Of a DNA stretch of 35,677 nt, positions 1 to 7,688 are shown piece by piece. Made by a program: the position numbers and the translations under genes. The notes below the pieces were generated by a model. It did no database searches. It saw nothing but the letters and a program-made list of their open reading frames with translations, and was not told where the DNA came from. This stretch comes from an uncultured Lachnospiraceae bacterium. GTDB taxonomy: Bacteria > Bacillota > Clostridia > Lachnospirales > Lachnospiraceae. Numbering within the stretch: position 1 is the first letter of the stretch; every line of letters begins with the position of its first letter. The stretch is from contig CAMWKB010000013.1 in assembly GCA_947174705.1 (NCBI GenBank), positions 1-35,677 of the forward strand. The letters run 5' to 3'.

Positions 1-46
1 ATTCTCCAATCTTTTTATTCTTAATTTTGTCAATATCTGATGGCAT
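1..46 (-). CDS. 5' end of an unidentified leftward gene (partial)
   Basis: Reading leftward, an ATG at 46 opens a frame that runs off the window edge: MPSDIDKIKNKKIGE, 15 residues. A Shine-Dalgarno-like AGGTGA lies about 5 nt upstream, and a possible promoter lies at 64-91, so this is probably a true gene start. Fifteen residues are too few to name a family. A lysine-rich start of this kind would fit a small DNA-binding protein as well as several enzymes, so no function is claimed. It is divergent from glnS. Confidence 0.5.
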   Translation of the reverse strand, partial: MPSDIDKIKNKKIGE

Positions 47-63
47 ATAATCACCTACTCTCT

Positions 64-91
64 ATATTGTGCCTTAGACTGATTGATACAA
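64..91 (-). promoter_or_regulatory. Possible promoter of the leftward gene at 1-46
   Basis: On the minus strand, TTGTAT (86-91) is followed 16 nt later by CAATAT (64-69), just upstream of the leftward ATG at 46. Both hexamers are imperfect matches to the vegetative consensus in AT-rich DNA, so this is a weak call. Confidence 0.3.
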
Positions 92-169
92 TATAAATAT
101 ATCACAATTTAAGTTTAAAGTCTATTCATTTACCGACATTAAAAATCACTATAAGATTTTAATTTCTAC

Positions 170-198
170 TTTATATTTTGTTCTTCCTATGGTAATAT
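170..198 (+). promoter_or_regulatory. Candidate extended -10 promoter for glnS
   Basis: TTTATA (170-175) and TAATAT (193-198) are 17 nt apart, and TGG directly precedes the -10, giving an extended -10 element. Transcription would start near 205, leaving a leader of about 85 nt that contains the Shine-Dalgarno and hairpin described for 237-288. Confidence 0.45.
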
Positions 199-236
199 AC
201 TAATAATGGCGATAGAATAATTAATTAACAGCCGCC

Positions 237-288
237 AAAGGAGGTAGCAGACAGCGTCCATATGTTCGATGGCGCTTAAAATGTAATT
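237..288 (+). promoter_or_regulatory. Unusual glnS translation leader: distant Shine-Dalgarno, hairpin and two tiny ORFs
   Basis: A strong Shine-Dalgarno (AAAGGAGG, 237-244) lies about 44 nt upstream of the only in-frame glnS ATG (289), instead of the usual 5-10. Between them a hairpin can form: 253-261 pairs with 269-276 with one bulged T, and the loop is 262-268. The loop contains an ATG that opens the five-codon ORF MFDGA ending at 279. A second ATG at 281 is followed at once by TAA. In-frame TAA at 277 excludes an upstream glnS start. The arrangement suggests translational control or reinitiation. Confidence 0.4.
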
Positions 289-1983
289 ATGAGCGAAAAT
301 GAGAAGATACTAGAAGGAACTGAGAAAGAGGTAGTTTCCAGAAATTTCATTGAGCAGATTATTGATAAGGATCTGGCTGAAGGAGTGTATAATACGGTAC
401 ACACAAGGTTTCCGCCGGAGCCGAACGGTTATCTTCACATCGGTCATGCAAAAAGCATACTCTTAAATTATGGACTTGCCAAAGAATACGGCGGTAAGTT
501 CAATATGCGTTTTGATGATACGAATCCGACCAAGGAAAAGAACGAATTTGTGGAATCAATCAAAGCCGACGTAAAGTGGCTTGGAGCGGATTTTGAGGAT
601 AGATTGTTCTTTGCTTCCGATTATTTTGATGAAATGTACGAAGGAGCGGTTAAATTAATTAAAAAGGGTAAGGCCTATATATCGGATCTGAGCGCTGAAG
701 AAATGCGTGAGTACAGAGGCACTCTGACTGAGCCGGGAAAAGACGACCCTAATCGCGACAGAAGCATAGACGAAAATCTGCAGATGTTTGAAGATATGAA
801 AAACGGAAAGTACGAGGACGGAACAAAGACCCTGCGGGCTAAGATAGATATGTCTTCTCCTAATATTAATATGAGGGATCCGGTACTTTACAGAGTGGCG
901 CATTTATCCCATCATAATACCGGTGATAAATGGTGCATATATCCGATGTATGACTTTGCGCATCCGATTGAGGATGCAATTGAGGGCGTTACACACTCGA
1001 TTTGTACATTGGAATTTGAGGACCACAGACCGCTTTATAACTGGGTGGTAGAGGAGCTTGAATATCCGCATCCGCCGAAGCAGATAGAATTTGCCAAGAT
1101 GTATTTGACTAATGTAGTCACTGGAAAAAGATATATTAAAAAGCTTGTTGAAGACGGAATAGTTGACGGTTGGGATGATCCGAGGCTGGTATCTATAGCG
1201 GCGCTCCGGAGAAGAGGGTTTACTCCCGAATCTATACAGCGTTTCGTAGATTTATGCGGCGTGTCCAAAGCCAATTCCTCTGCGGAATATTCAATGCTTG
1301 AGTATTGCATAAGGGAAGACCTTAAACTTAAAAGACCGCGTGTCATGGCGGCTCTTGACCCGATTAAGCTGGTAATAGATAACTATCCGGAAGGTCAGAC
1401 CGAGATGCTTACGGTAGCCAATAATTTAGAAAACGAGAGTCTTGGAAGCAGGGAAATTCCTTTTGAAAAAGAGCTTTACATTGACAGGGATGACTTTATG
1501 GAGGAACCGCCGAAGAAATATTTCAGACTCTTTCCGGGAAATGAAGTCAGGTTGATGCATGCATACTTTGTTACCTGCACAGGTTATGAAAAGGATGATA
1601 ACGGCAATGTTACAGTGGTTCATTGTACGTATGATCCGGCGTCTAAGGGCGGCAACAGTCCGGATGGGCGTAAGGTCAAAGGGACAATCCATTGGGTACC
1701 GGCTTCTAAATCAATCAAGGCACAGGTGCGGTTGTATGAGAATATCATAGATGAAGAAAAAGGCGTTTATAATGAGGACGGAAGTCTGAATCTTAACCCT
1801 GATTCCCTTACGGTGTTAAAAGAGTGTCGTATCGAGCCATCGGTTGCAGGTTCGGCTGCATATGACAGCTTCCAATTCGTAAGGCAGGGATTTTTCTGCG
1901 TGGACTGTAAAGATTCCAAACCGGATGCACTGGTATTTAACCGGATTGTATCGCTTAAGAGTTCTTATGTCCTACCAAAATAA
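289..1983 (+). CDS. glnS: Glutamine--tRNA ligase (GlnRS)
   Basis: Cytoplasmic class Ic aminoacyl-tRNA synthetase that charges tRNA-Gln with glutamine using ATP. At 564 residues the length is normal. The class I signature [13 protein letters not shown] is at residues 41-53, with HIGH at 50-53. The catalytic core continues through FDDTNPTKE, and WDDPRL at 295-300 matches the GlnRS core. The second class I motif, usually MSKR in GlnRS, reads VTGKR at 277-281, so only the GKR part is kept. The C-terminal half (about 340-564) looks like the beta-barrel anticodon-binding region. The start is fixed by an in-frame stop at 277. A DUF2225 gene follows 53 nt downstream in the same direction with no clear terminator between. 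The GlnRS call is very secure. Confidence 0.97.
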   Translation: MSENEKILEGTEKEVVSRNFIEQIIDKDLAEGVYNTVHTRFPPEPNGYLHIGHAKSILLNYGLAKEYGGKFNMRFDDTNPTKEKNEFVESIKADVKWLGADFEDRLFFASDYFDEMYEGAVKLIKKGKAYISDLSAEEMREYRGTLTEPGKDDPNRDRSIDENLQMFEDMKNGKYEDGTKTLRAKIDMSSPNINMRDPVLYRVAHLSHHNTGDKWCIYPMYDFAHPIEDAIEGVTHSICTLEFEDHRPLYNWVVEELEYPHPPKQIEFAKMYLTNVVTGKRYIKKLVEDGIVDGWDDPRLVSIAALRRRGFTPESIQRFVDLCGVSKANSSAEYSMLEYCIREDLKLKRPRVMAALDPIKLVIDNYPEGQTEMLTVANNLENESLGSREIPFEKELYIDRDDFMEEPPKKYFRLFPGNEVRLMHAYFVTCTGYEKDDNGNVTVVHCTYDPASKGGNSPDGRKVKGTIHWVPASKSIKAQVRLYENIIDEEKGVYNEDGSLNLNPDSLTVLKECRIEPSVAGSAAYDSFQFVRQGFFCVDCKDSKPDALVFNRIVSLKSSYVLPK

Positions 1984-2036
1984 TAAAGTCGCAAAATATA
2001 ATATCATAGAATAATAAAAACTGGGAGGGTATACAA

Positions 2037-2903
2037 ATGGCAGATTTATTGTCAGGATTGGGCCAGTTTGGACTGGGCAATCTGGAAAACATGAATTTAT
2101 ATGAGGAGCCTAAGAAAGAGGGAGAGGTAGGTGCAGATGGCAAGCCTGCTGCACATGTAATGCAGGAGCAGGATTATCTGTTTGATAAATCTTTTAAATG
2201 CCCTGTTTGTGATAAGGACTTTAAGGCAAGAACCGTAAAAGTCGGTAAGGTAAAGCTGGCAGGAACAGATATTGATCTCAGACCGAAATACGATCAGGTA
2301 GATTTATTAAAATATGATGTCATTATGTGTCCGAACTGTGGTTACGCGGCGCTCAGCAGATTTTTTAAATTTGTTTCAGCTTATCAGGCCAATAGTATTA
2401 AAGAAAAAATTTCAGCGTCTTTTAAACCTAAGGAAGAGATGAACGAGACTTATGATTATGATGAAGCGCTGGAGCGTTATAAGCTGTCACTGGTTAATGC
2501 CATAGTAAAGCAGGCAAAACCCAGTGAAAAGGCATATATATGTTTGAAGGCGGCGTGGCTGCTTCGCAGCAAGGGAGAGCATCTGGATACCTCTGACCCG
2601 GAATATGAGAATAAGAAAAAGGCAATTGACGAAGAGGAAAATAACTTTTTGCATAATGCATTGGAAGGCTTTTTATCTGCAAGACAGACAGAGAGTTTCC
2701 CGATGTGCGGAATGGATGAGACTACTGTAGATTATTTGATCGCAGTAACAGCGATGCGTTTTGAACAATTCGACGTATCAAACCGTCTGATATCCGGTAT
2801 ACTTACCAATCCTACGGCTAATCCGCGTATGAAGGATAAGGCAAGAGATGTTAAGGAGATGCTGGTTAAGAAGGTTAAGCAAAGAAACGCCGCTAAAAAA
2901 TAA
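2037..2903 (+). CDS. DUF2225 family protein with two CxxC zinc-ribbon knuckles
   Basis: 288 residues. CPVC at residues 55-58 and CPNC at 98-101 form a probable zinc ribbon, with the CGYAALSRFF segment after the second knuckle typical of DUF2225. The remainder (about 120-288) is helical and resembles TPR-like repeats, as in this family. A Shine-Dalgarno GGGAGGG lies about 8 nt before the ATG. The family is widespread in Clostridia and Bacilli; its biochemical role is not established, and none is claimed here. It follows glnS closely and is ended by the strong terminator at 2912-2951. Confidence 0.85.
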   Translation: MADLLSGLGQFGLGNLENMNLYEEPKKEGEVGADGKPAAHVMQEQDYLFDKSFKCPVCDKDFKARTVKVGKVKLAGTDIDLRPKYDQVDLLKYDVIMCPNCGYAALSRFFKFVSAYQANSIKEKISASFKPKEEMNETYDYDEALERYKLSLVNAIVKQAKPSEKAYICLKAAWLLRSKGEHLDTSDPEYENKKKAIDEEENNFLHNALEGFLSARQTESFPMCGMDETTVDYLIAVTAMRFEQFDVSNRLISGILTNPTANPRMKDKARDVKEMLVKKVKQRNAAKK

Positions 2904-2911
2904 TATAATAA

Positions 2912-2951
2912 AAGCGCCGCCGGACATTTAAGCCGACGGCGCTTATTTTTT
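2912..2951. terminator. Bidirectional intrinsic terminator between the DUF2225 gene and tetR
   Basis: Stem 2912-2923 pairs with 2933-2944 (11 pairs, one C/A mismatch), loop 2924-2932, followed by TTTTTT at 2946-2951. On the other strand the stem is followed by a T-rich tract from the A-run at 2910-2913. It sits between convergent genes and can serve both. Confidence 0.85.
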
Positions 2952-2959
2952 GGAAAATC

Positions 2960-3562
2960 CTATGGGTTACATGTAAGTTTCTTCATCATTATAAGATATT
3001 CGCAGATTTCCGCATATAGCATTTCAGGGTTAAAGGACGCTTCTAAGAAATGTTCACTCATAAGCCCCTTGATGGTATATTCCAACATTGAATCCAATTT
3101 TTCGAAGTCCACATTATTTTTAAGAAGGCTCTTATCGGCCTTGCTTACTATTTCCGAATAGACTTCTGCCATAGTGCCACGCTGGTCTTCAATGGCAAGC
3201 AGCGCCTCTTTGACATTTTCTGACTTAGAGCGGTCTAAGAAATTCTGCATATAAGGATAGTTCTTGAGCACCTGCATTTTGGAGAATTCCATCTTTTTGC
3301 GTATTTCAAAATAATCCTTTGAACCATCGACCCCTCTGGTCAATTCCAGTTTCATAAATCTGACACTATAGTCATAAAGAAATGTATAAAGACCGAGCTT
3401 ACTTCCAAAATAGTGAAACAGCAGACCTTTACTGATTCCGGCCTCAGCGACAATATCGTCAGTACTGGCATGTTTATATCCGTTTAGCGCAAATACTTTC
3501 AGTGCGGCGTTAATCATTCTGTCCTGTTTTTCTTTTTTCAGATCAAAAAATTTTTCGTTCAT
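2960..3562 (-). CDS. TetR/AcrR family transcriptional regulator
   Basis: 200 residues. The N-terminal segment (about 13-60) is a TetR helix-turn-helix: ALKVFALNGY, then the turn region IVAEAGISKGLLFHYF at about 37-52, ending in FGSKLGLY. The remaining helical domain would bind an unknown ligand and dimerise. AGAAGGG lies upstream of the ATG. The gene has its own promoter (3632-3660) with an inverted repeat at the expected transcription start (3613-3625), suggesting autorepression. It is divergent from the acidic membrane protein at 3847, which may or may not be its target. No drug-efflux gene is adjacent, so the regulon cannot be read from context. Confidence 0.9.
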   Translation of the reverse strand: MNEKFFDLKKEKQDRMINAALKVFALNGYKHASTDDIVAEAGISKGLLFHYFGSKLGLYTFLYDYSVRFMKLELTRGVDGSKDYFEIRKKMEFSKMQVLKNYPYMQNFLDRSKSENVKEALLAIEDQRGTMAEVYSEIVSKADKSLLKNNVDFEKLDSMLEYTIKGLMSEHFLEASFNPEMLYAEICEYLIMMKKLTCNP

Positions 3563-3612
3563 TCAAAATCCCTTCTACGCACAAATGTTCTATCTAAAAA
3601 TAATATAAATTG

Positions 3613-3625
3613 ACTATATGAGTCG
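3613..3625. promoter_or_regulatory. Probable TetR operator (GACT-N5-AGTC palindrome)
   Basis: GACTATATGAGTC is an inverted repeat with 4-bp arms. The flanking TT and GAA extend it to TTGACT-N5-AGTCGAA with one extra base. It starts almost exactly where transcription from the tetR promoter should begin (7 nt after the -10), a normal place for an autoregulatory operator. Confidence 0.45.
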
Positions 3626-3631
3626 AACTTT

Positions 3632-3660
3632 AATATACCACAAAAAGACGCCTTATTCAA
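3632..3660 (-). promoter_or_regulatory. tetR promoter (TTGAAT-17-TATATT)
   Basis: On the minus strand, -35 TTGAAT (3655-3660) and -10 TATATT (3632-3637) are separated by exactly 17 nt, 70-100 nt upstream of the tetR ATG at 3562. Confidence 0.6.
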
Positions 3661-3693
3661 TAATTTGAAAAAACTAGTAATTCTTTTTTTAAA

Positions 3694-3711
3694 AACACAA
3701 GATATTGTGTT
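3694..3711. promoter_or_regulatory. 18-bp palindrome in the tetR / acidic-protein divergent region
   Basis: AACACAAGATATTGTGTT has perfect 7-bp arms (3694-3700 and 3705-3711) around GATA. It sits in the 284-nt gap between two divergent genes, in AT-rich DNA. The rest of that gap holds the tetR promoter and operator and two copies of TAATTCTTTTTT (about 3678 and 3734). Likely a protein-binding site; the regulator is unknown. Confidence 0.35.
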
Positions 3712-3846
3712 AAAGTGAGAATCCTAAAAAAAATAATTCTTTTTTAATTGTTTTTTGCACATATTCCCTTTTCATTTTCACAAAATAGTATTAATATATT
3801 GGTATGTGAATAAAAGAAACGGGGAAAAGTGAAAGGAGACTTCCGC

Positions 3847-4317
3847 ATGGCAAAGAAATTTGGTAAATTTGTAATGACAACGGCTGCGCTTGGCGCTCTT
3901 GCAGCAGGGGCATATTACTTCTTCATGAAAAAGAATGATTTCTTAGATGATGATTTTGATGATGATGAAGACTATGATGACTTCGATGATGATTTAGATT
4001 ATGACGAAACCGATGTTCAATCTGAAGCAGATCGTAAATATGTTGATTTAGATTTGACAAAGGCATCAGAGAAGGTTGAAGAGACCGTAGAGAAAGTAGA
4101 AGAAGCAGCCGAGAAAGTAGAAGAAACAATTAATGAGAAAGCGGCTGATTTTAAAGAAGGCCTGAATGCAGCCAAGGCCGAGGCAACCGATAAGATTGTC
4201 GGCCTGGCAGAAGATACAGCCAAGGCAGTAGACGAGGCTGAAGAAAAAGTCGAAGAGTTTTTTGATGACGAAGATGAAGAGTATGAAGACAACGATAACT
4301 CTTTAGATGCAATTTAA
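3847..4317 (+). CDS. Membrane-anchored, highly acidic helical protein
   Basis: 156 residues from ATG 3847. This start has Shine-Dalgarno GAAAGGAG 8 nt upstream; a GTG at 3829 in the same frame would put that site inside the gene. Residues 3-24 form one hydrophobic helix (FVMTTAALGALAAGAYYFF) behind a basic start. A run dominated by Asp, Glu and Tyr follows (about 29-55), then a long Glu/Lys/Val/Ala amphipathic coiled-coil-like helix with repeats such as EKVEETVEKVEEAAEKVEET, and an acidic tail. The layout resembles YtxH-like stress or envelope proteins, but no family is assigned. The last 4 nt overlap the convergent DUF6062 gene. Confidence 0.75.
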   Translation: MAKKFGKFVMTTAALGALAAGAYYFFMKKNDFLDDDFDDDEDYDDFDDDLDYDETDVQSEADRKYVDLDLTKASEKVEETVEKVEEAAEKVEETINEKAADFKEGLNAAKAEATDKIVGLAEDTAKAVDEAEEKVEEFFDDEDEEYEDNDNSLDAI

Positions 4318-5072
4318 GATTTTTTATAGGGGGCGTCCGCAGGATAGCCTCCTTTTAATTTCTGCATTCCGCGTTGGATGGCGTCTTTGGAATTTTTCCA
4401 GTCAGCGTCTTTATTAAGGTAATCGAACTTTTCAACCAACCATGCAACGTCCTCCGCCAGTCTTTCCATATTATTTTCCATAAGTTCAAAGACCATTTCA
4501 AAGAAATCTGCTTTCTCTTTATCGTTTAACTGATTCTCGGCAGCTTCGCACAAATCTCCGAAGTGGTGAAGGCAAAAGCCCTTACTGTTCTTTATTTTAT
4601 CAATAAATTCCGGGTCTTTTTTATACATAAAGAAAAAGGTGTCGATATAACGTTTATATGTATCCTCAAAACGGTTGCAGATATAGCAGGACTTCTCTTT
4701 TTCCTTTACCCAGATACCAATAGGATTGGTGCCTTCGGCATGTTTCTTAAATTTATCTTTGAAAGAAGTTTTAGAGGGAGTGTAGTTTTTAAACTGCGCC
4801 TTCATTTCATTGTTCATGCGGATATAATGGGTTTTAAGAATCCATGCATTGCCAAGCGTATTGCCGTAATCAAACATTTTCTTAAAATGTGTCCTGCAAA
4901 ATCCCGCTTTATCGGTTGCTTCCCTGACATCGCTTTCCATATAGGAAGAGCCTGAGCCCAATGTAAAGTCCAGCAAATCCTGTTCCACATTTCTTTCAAT
5001 ATAGCAGAATGGACATTCATCCTTGGCATTTACCGCATCGTTTAATGGAATTGTGTATAATTGTTCTTTCAT
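4314..5072 (-). CDS. DUF6062 family protein, cysteine/histidine-rich
   Basis: 252 residues from ATG 5072, chosen because GGGGGAT lies 5 nt upstream; the open frame extends to 5153 but without a ribosome site. The sequence carries a repeated motif: C20-x2-C23 followed by FCRTH (C59, H62), then C129-x2-C132 followed by FCLHH (C167, H169, H170). This looks like two similar zinc- or metal-binding modules. I recognise the pattern as DUF6062, a Clostridia family of unknown function. No signal peptide or membrane segment is visible, so it is probably cytoplasmic. It is convergent with, and overlaps by 4 nt, the acidic protein gene. Confidence 0.75.
   Translation of the reverse strand: MKEQLYTIPLNDAVNAKDECPFCYIERNVEQDLLDFTLGSGSSYMESDVREATDKAGFCRTHFKKMFDYGNTLGNAWILKTHYIRMNNEMKAQFKNYTPSKTSFKDKFKKHAEGTNPIGIWVKEKEKSCYICNRFEDTYKRYIDTFFFMYKKDPEFIDKIKNSKGFCLHHFGDLCEAAENQLNDKEKADFFEMVFELMENNMERLAEDVAWLVEKFDYLNKDADWKNSKDAIQRGMQKLKGGYPADAPYKKS
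4328..4356 (+). terminator. Terminator of the acidic-protein gene, inside the opposing DUF6062 coding sequence
   Basis: Stem AGGGGGC (4328-4334) pairs with GCCTCCT (4347-4353) through one G-U pair, loop of 12, then TTTT and a T-rich stretch. It lies 11 nt past the forward stop codon and therefore within the 3' end of the leftward gene. Confidence 0.55.
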
Positions 5073-5174
5073 AAAAATCCCCCATGCCTTTCGTAAAACG
5101 TAAATTGATATGTCAATAGTAGCATATTGGAGAAAATGATTCAAGCGAAGCATAGCCGCTTTGGTAAAAATTAG

Positions 5175-5203
5175 TTGCAGGTAAAAAGAATAATAATTAT
5201 ACT
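5175..5203 (+). promoter_or_regulatory. Promoter of the HAD phosphatase (TTGCAG-17-TATACT)
   Basis: TTGCAG (5175-5180) and TATACT (5198-5203) have an ideal 17-nt spacing and lie 35 nt upstream of the gene start. Good match to a vegetative promoter. Confidence 0.65.
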
Positions 5204-5238
5204 TATACTTAAAGTCGGAAGAAAGGCATGGTATTAAT

Positions 5239-6060
5239 ATGAAAAGTACAATCCCTGCAATAAATCAGGACAAGCAGAATATTATAGAAGGAATAAAATG
5301 TTTTGCGCTGGATATGGACGGTACAATTTATCTGGGTGAAAAGTGGATTGACGGCGCGGTGGAATTCTTGAAAAGAATAGAGGAGTCCGGAAGAAAATAC
5401 GTTTTTTTGACCAATAATTCGTCAAAAAATCCGGCGGTTTATGTTGATAAGCTGCACCGAATGGGCTTAGATGTGGGAGAAGATAAAATTATTACATCCG
5501 CTCAGGCCACCATCTGCTATTTGCAGGAGCATTTTTCCGGTAAAAAGGTATTTCTGCTTGGAAATCCGCTTTTATGTGAGGAATTTGAACAAGAGGGAAT
5601 AACTTTGGATGACGAAAACCCCGATGTGGTTGTTACGGCGTTTGATACTTCACTAAATTACGATAAAATGTGTAAGGTATGCGATTTTGTCAGGGAAGGC
5701 CTTCCTTATATAGCTACCCATCCCGATTACAACTGCCCGACAGAAACAGGATTTATTCCGGATATAGGCGCCATTCATGCATTTATACATGCCTCAACAG
5801 GGCGCAATCCTGACTGCATTATCGGTAAACCAAACGGTTTCATTGTGGATTATCTGGTAAAAAGGATGGGCGTGCCAAAAGATGAGATTGCAATGGCAGG
5901 CGACAGACTTTATACGGATATTGCGGCAGGCGTAAACAACGGTTTAAAAAGTATTCTGGTGCTTAGCGGAGAAGCGTCATATGCCGATGCGCAGGAATCA
6001 GAGGTGGTTCCGCACCTTATTTTTGAATCTGTGCGGGATATAACGCCGTTGCTGTTGTAG
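5239..6060 (+). CDS. HAD-superfamily phosphatase, subfamily IIA (NagD-like)
   Basis: 273 residues, normal for NagD/p-nitrophenyl-phosphatase-like enzymes, cytoplasmic phosphatases with a C2 cap. All HAD motifs are present: DMDGT with nucleophile D25 and acid D27; TNNSS (58-62) as motif II; K197 in IGKPNG as motif III; GDRLYTD (221-227) as motif IV with D222 and D227. The substrate cannot be read from sequence; sugar or nucleoside phosphates are common in the family. The Shine-Dalgarno GAAAGG ends 12 nt before the ATG, with an out-of-frame ATG (5228) in between. It has its own promoter and precedes malQ, which also has one. Confidence 0.92.
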   Translation: MKSTIPAINQDKQNIIEGIKCFALDMDGTIYLGEKWIDGAVEFLKRIEESGRKYVFLTNNSSKNPAVYVDKLHRMGLDVGEDKIITSAQATICYLQEHFSGKKVFLLGNPLLCEEFEQEGITLDDENPDVVVTAFDTSLNYDKMCKVCDFVREGLPYIATHPDYNCPTETGFIPDIGAIHAFIHASTGRNPDCIIGKPNGFIVDYLVKRMGVPKDEIAMAGDRLYTDIAAGVNNGLKSILVLSGEASYADAQESEVVPHLIFESVRDITPLLL

Positions 6061-6111
6061 CCGATAACGGAAATGTGTGGACAATTTTCTTGTTTGTTAC
6101 TAGCTTTTCTC

Positions 6112-6140
6112 TTGATACTTCTTGAGAAGGATAGTAAAAT
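6112..6140 (+). promoter_or_regulatory. malQ promoter (TTGATA-17-TAAAAT)
   Basis: TTGATA (6112-6117) and TAAAAT (6135-6140) are separated by 17 nt, 64 nt before the malQ start. No clear catabolite-repression palindrome is seen around it. Confidence 0.65.
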
Positions 6141-6203
6141 AACAATGATATATGTTTATAAATAAGCAATACACAAATATCCTTAAATATGGGGGGATAA
6201 GAT

Positions 6204-7679
6204 ATGAGAAAGAGCGGTATATTACTGCCTGTTTCAAGTATTCCGTCTAAGTACGGAATAGGGACATTTTCTAAACAGGCATATGAATTTGTAGACTTAC
6301 TGGAGCAGGCAGGTCAGACCTATTGGCAGATACTGCCACTTGGACCTACAGGCTATGGGGATTCGCCGTATCAGTCTTTTTCTACTTTTGCGGGAAATCC
6401 TTATTATATTGACTTGGAGACCTTGATTGAAGAGGGATATTTGACTGAAAAGGATTGTGACGGCTACGATTTTGGAGATAATGAAGAATACATAGATTAT
6501 GAGAAAATATATTTTTCCAGATTCAAGGTACTGAGAACAGCGTATGAAAACAGCAATGTCAGTGAAACGAAGGAATATCAGGATTTTGCAAATGAAAATT
6601 CGTATTGGCTTGACGATTATGCGCTTTATATGGCTGTCAAAAATTCGTTTGACGGCATAAGTTTTATAGAGTGGGATGAGGATATCAGGCTCCGTAAAAA
6701 GGAAGCGCTTGATAAGTACAGGGAAAAATATCAGGATGAAATTAATTTTTATAAGTTTCAACAGTTCATGTTTGCAAAACAGTGGTTTGCCCTGAAAGAA
6801 TACGCCAATAAAAAGAATGTTAAAATTATCGGAGACATTCCTATTTATGTTGCGTTTGACAGTTCCGACACGTGGGCTAATCCGGAATTATTCCAGTTGG
6901 ATGAAAATTTGATGCCGATTGCAGTTGCAGGCTGCCCGCCGGATGCATTTTCAGCGACCGGACAGTTGTGGGGTAATCCGTTATACCGCTGGGATTATCA
7001 TAAGAAGACGGACTATGAGTGGTGGATGAAGAGAATCGCTTATTGTTATAAGCTCTATGATGTAGTAAGAATCGACCATTTCAGGGGATTTGACGAATAT
7101 TATTCCATTCCGTACGGAAATCCTACCGCAGAAATCGGACAGTGGGAAAAGGGACCGGGCTATGATATTTTTAAAACAATGAAGGCTAAATTGGGTAAAA
7201 AGGCAGTAATTGCTGAAGATTTGGGATTTTTGACCGACTCGGTACTGAAATTGGTTAAAAAGACAGGTTATCCCGGAATGAAAATACTGCAGTTTGCCTT
7301 TGATTCAAGGGAAGAAAGCGACTATTTGCCGCACAACTATACGCCAAACTGTGTAGTTTATACCGGAACGCACGACAATGATACAACGCTTGGATGGCTT
7401 AAGTGCATGAATAGGCGGGATGTGTCATTTGCTAAGAAGTACCTTAATATTAAGAAAAATAAGGATATACAGTGGGAGTTTATAAGAGCCGCAATGGCAA
7501 GCGTAGCCGATACCTGTATCATACCAATGCAGGATTATCTTGGTCTTGGTTCGGAAGCAAGGATTAACATACCCTCTACGCTTGGCATTAACTGGAAGTG
7601 GAGAATGTTACCGGATGCCTTTGATGAGGAACTCGTCATAAAAATAAGAAATATGACGAAGCTATACTCAAGACTGTAG
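6204..7679 (+). CDS. malQ: 4-alpha-glucanotransferase (amylomaltase, GH77)
   Basis: 491 residues, typical for GH77. The enzyme transfers alpha-1,4-glucan segments between maltodextrins and releases glucose; it acts in the cytoplasm in glycogen and maltodextrin metabolism. The start matches the family (GILLPVSSIPSKYGIGTF). The catalytic residues are visible: nucleophile D291 in VRIDHFRGF, acid/base E338 in IAEDLG, and stabiliser D391 in GTHDNDTT. The substrate-binding segment YGDSPYQSFSTFAGNP is at 51-66. Shine-Dalgarno GGGGGGAT precedes the ATG. It has its own promoter and no adjacent maltose transporter or phosphorylase. Its end is 9 nt from the convergent CYTH gene, with no obvious terminator between them. 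Confidence 0.97.
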   Translation: MRKSGILLPVSSIPSKYGIGTFSKQAYEFVDLLEQAGQTYWQILPLGPTGYGDSPYQSFSTFAGNPYYIDLETLIEEGYLTEKDCDGYDFGDNEEYIDYEKIYFSRFKVLRTAYENSNVSETKEYQDFANENSYWLDDYALYMAVKNSFDGISFIEWDEDIRLRKKEALDKYREKYQDEINFYKFQQFMFAKQWFALKEYANKKNVKIIGDIPIYVAFDSSDTWANPELFQLDENLMPIAVAGCPPDAFSATGQLWGNPLYRWDYHKKTDYEWWMKRIAYCYKLYDVVRIDHFRGFDEYYSIPYGNPTAEIGQWEKGPGYDIFKTMKAKLGKKAVIAEDLGFLTDSVLKLVKKTGYPGMKILQFAFDSREESDYLPHNYTPNCVVYTGTHDNDTTLGWLKCMNRRDVSFAKKYLNIKKNKDIQWEFIRAAMASVADTCIIPMQDYLGLGSEARINIPSTLGINWKWRMLPDAFDEELVIKIRNMTKLYSRL

Positions 7680-7688
7680 GGAAGGTTT

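Noticed and set aside
1..46. Naming the partial leftward gene as a specific enzyme or an XRE regulator
   Set aside because: Only 15 residues are visible and none is diagnostic.
5228..5242. Tiny ORF MVLI whose stop overlaps the HAD phosphatase start (ATGA)
   Set aside because: Its ATG is only 1 nt from the Shine-Dalgarno, too close for initiation. Kept only as a decoy-ATG observation.
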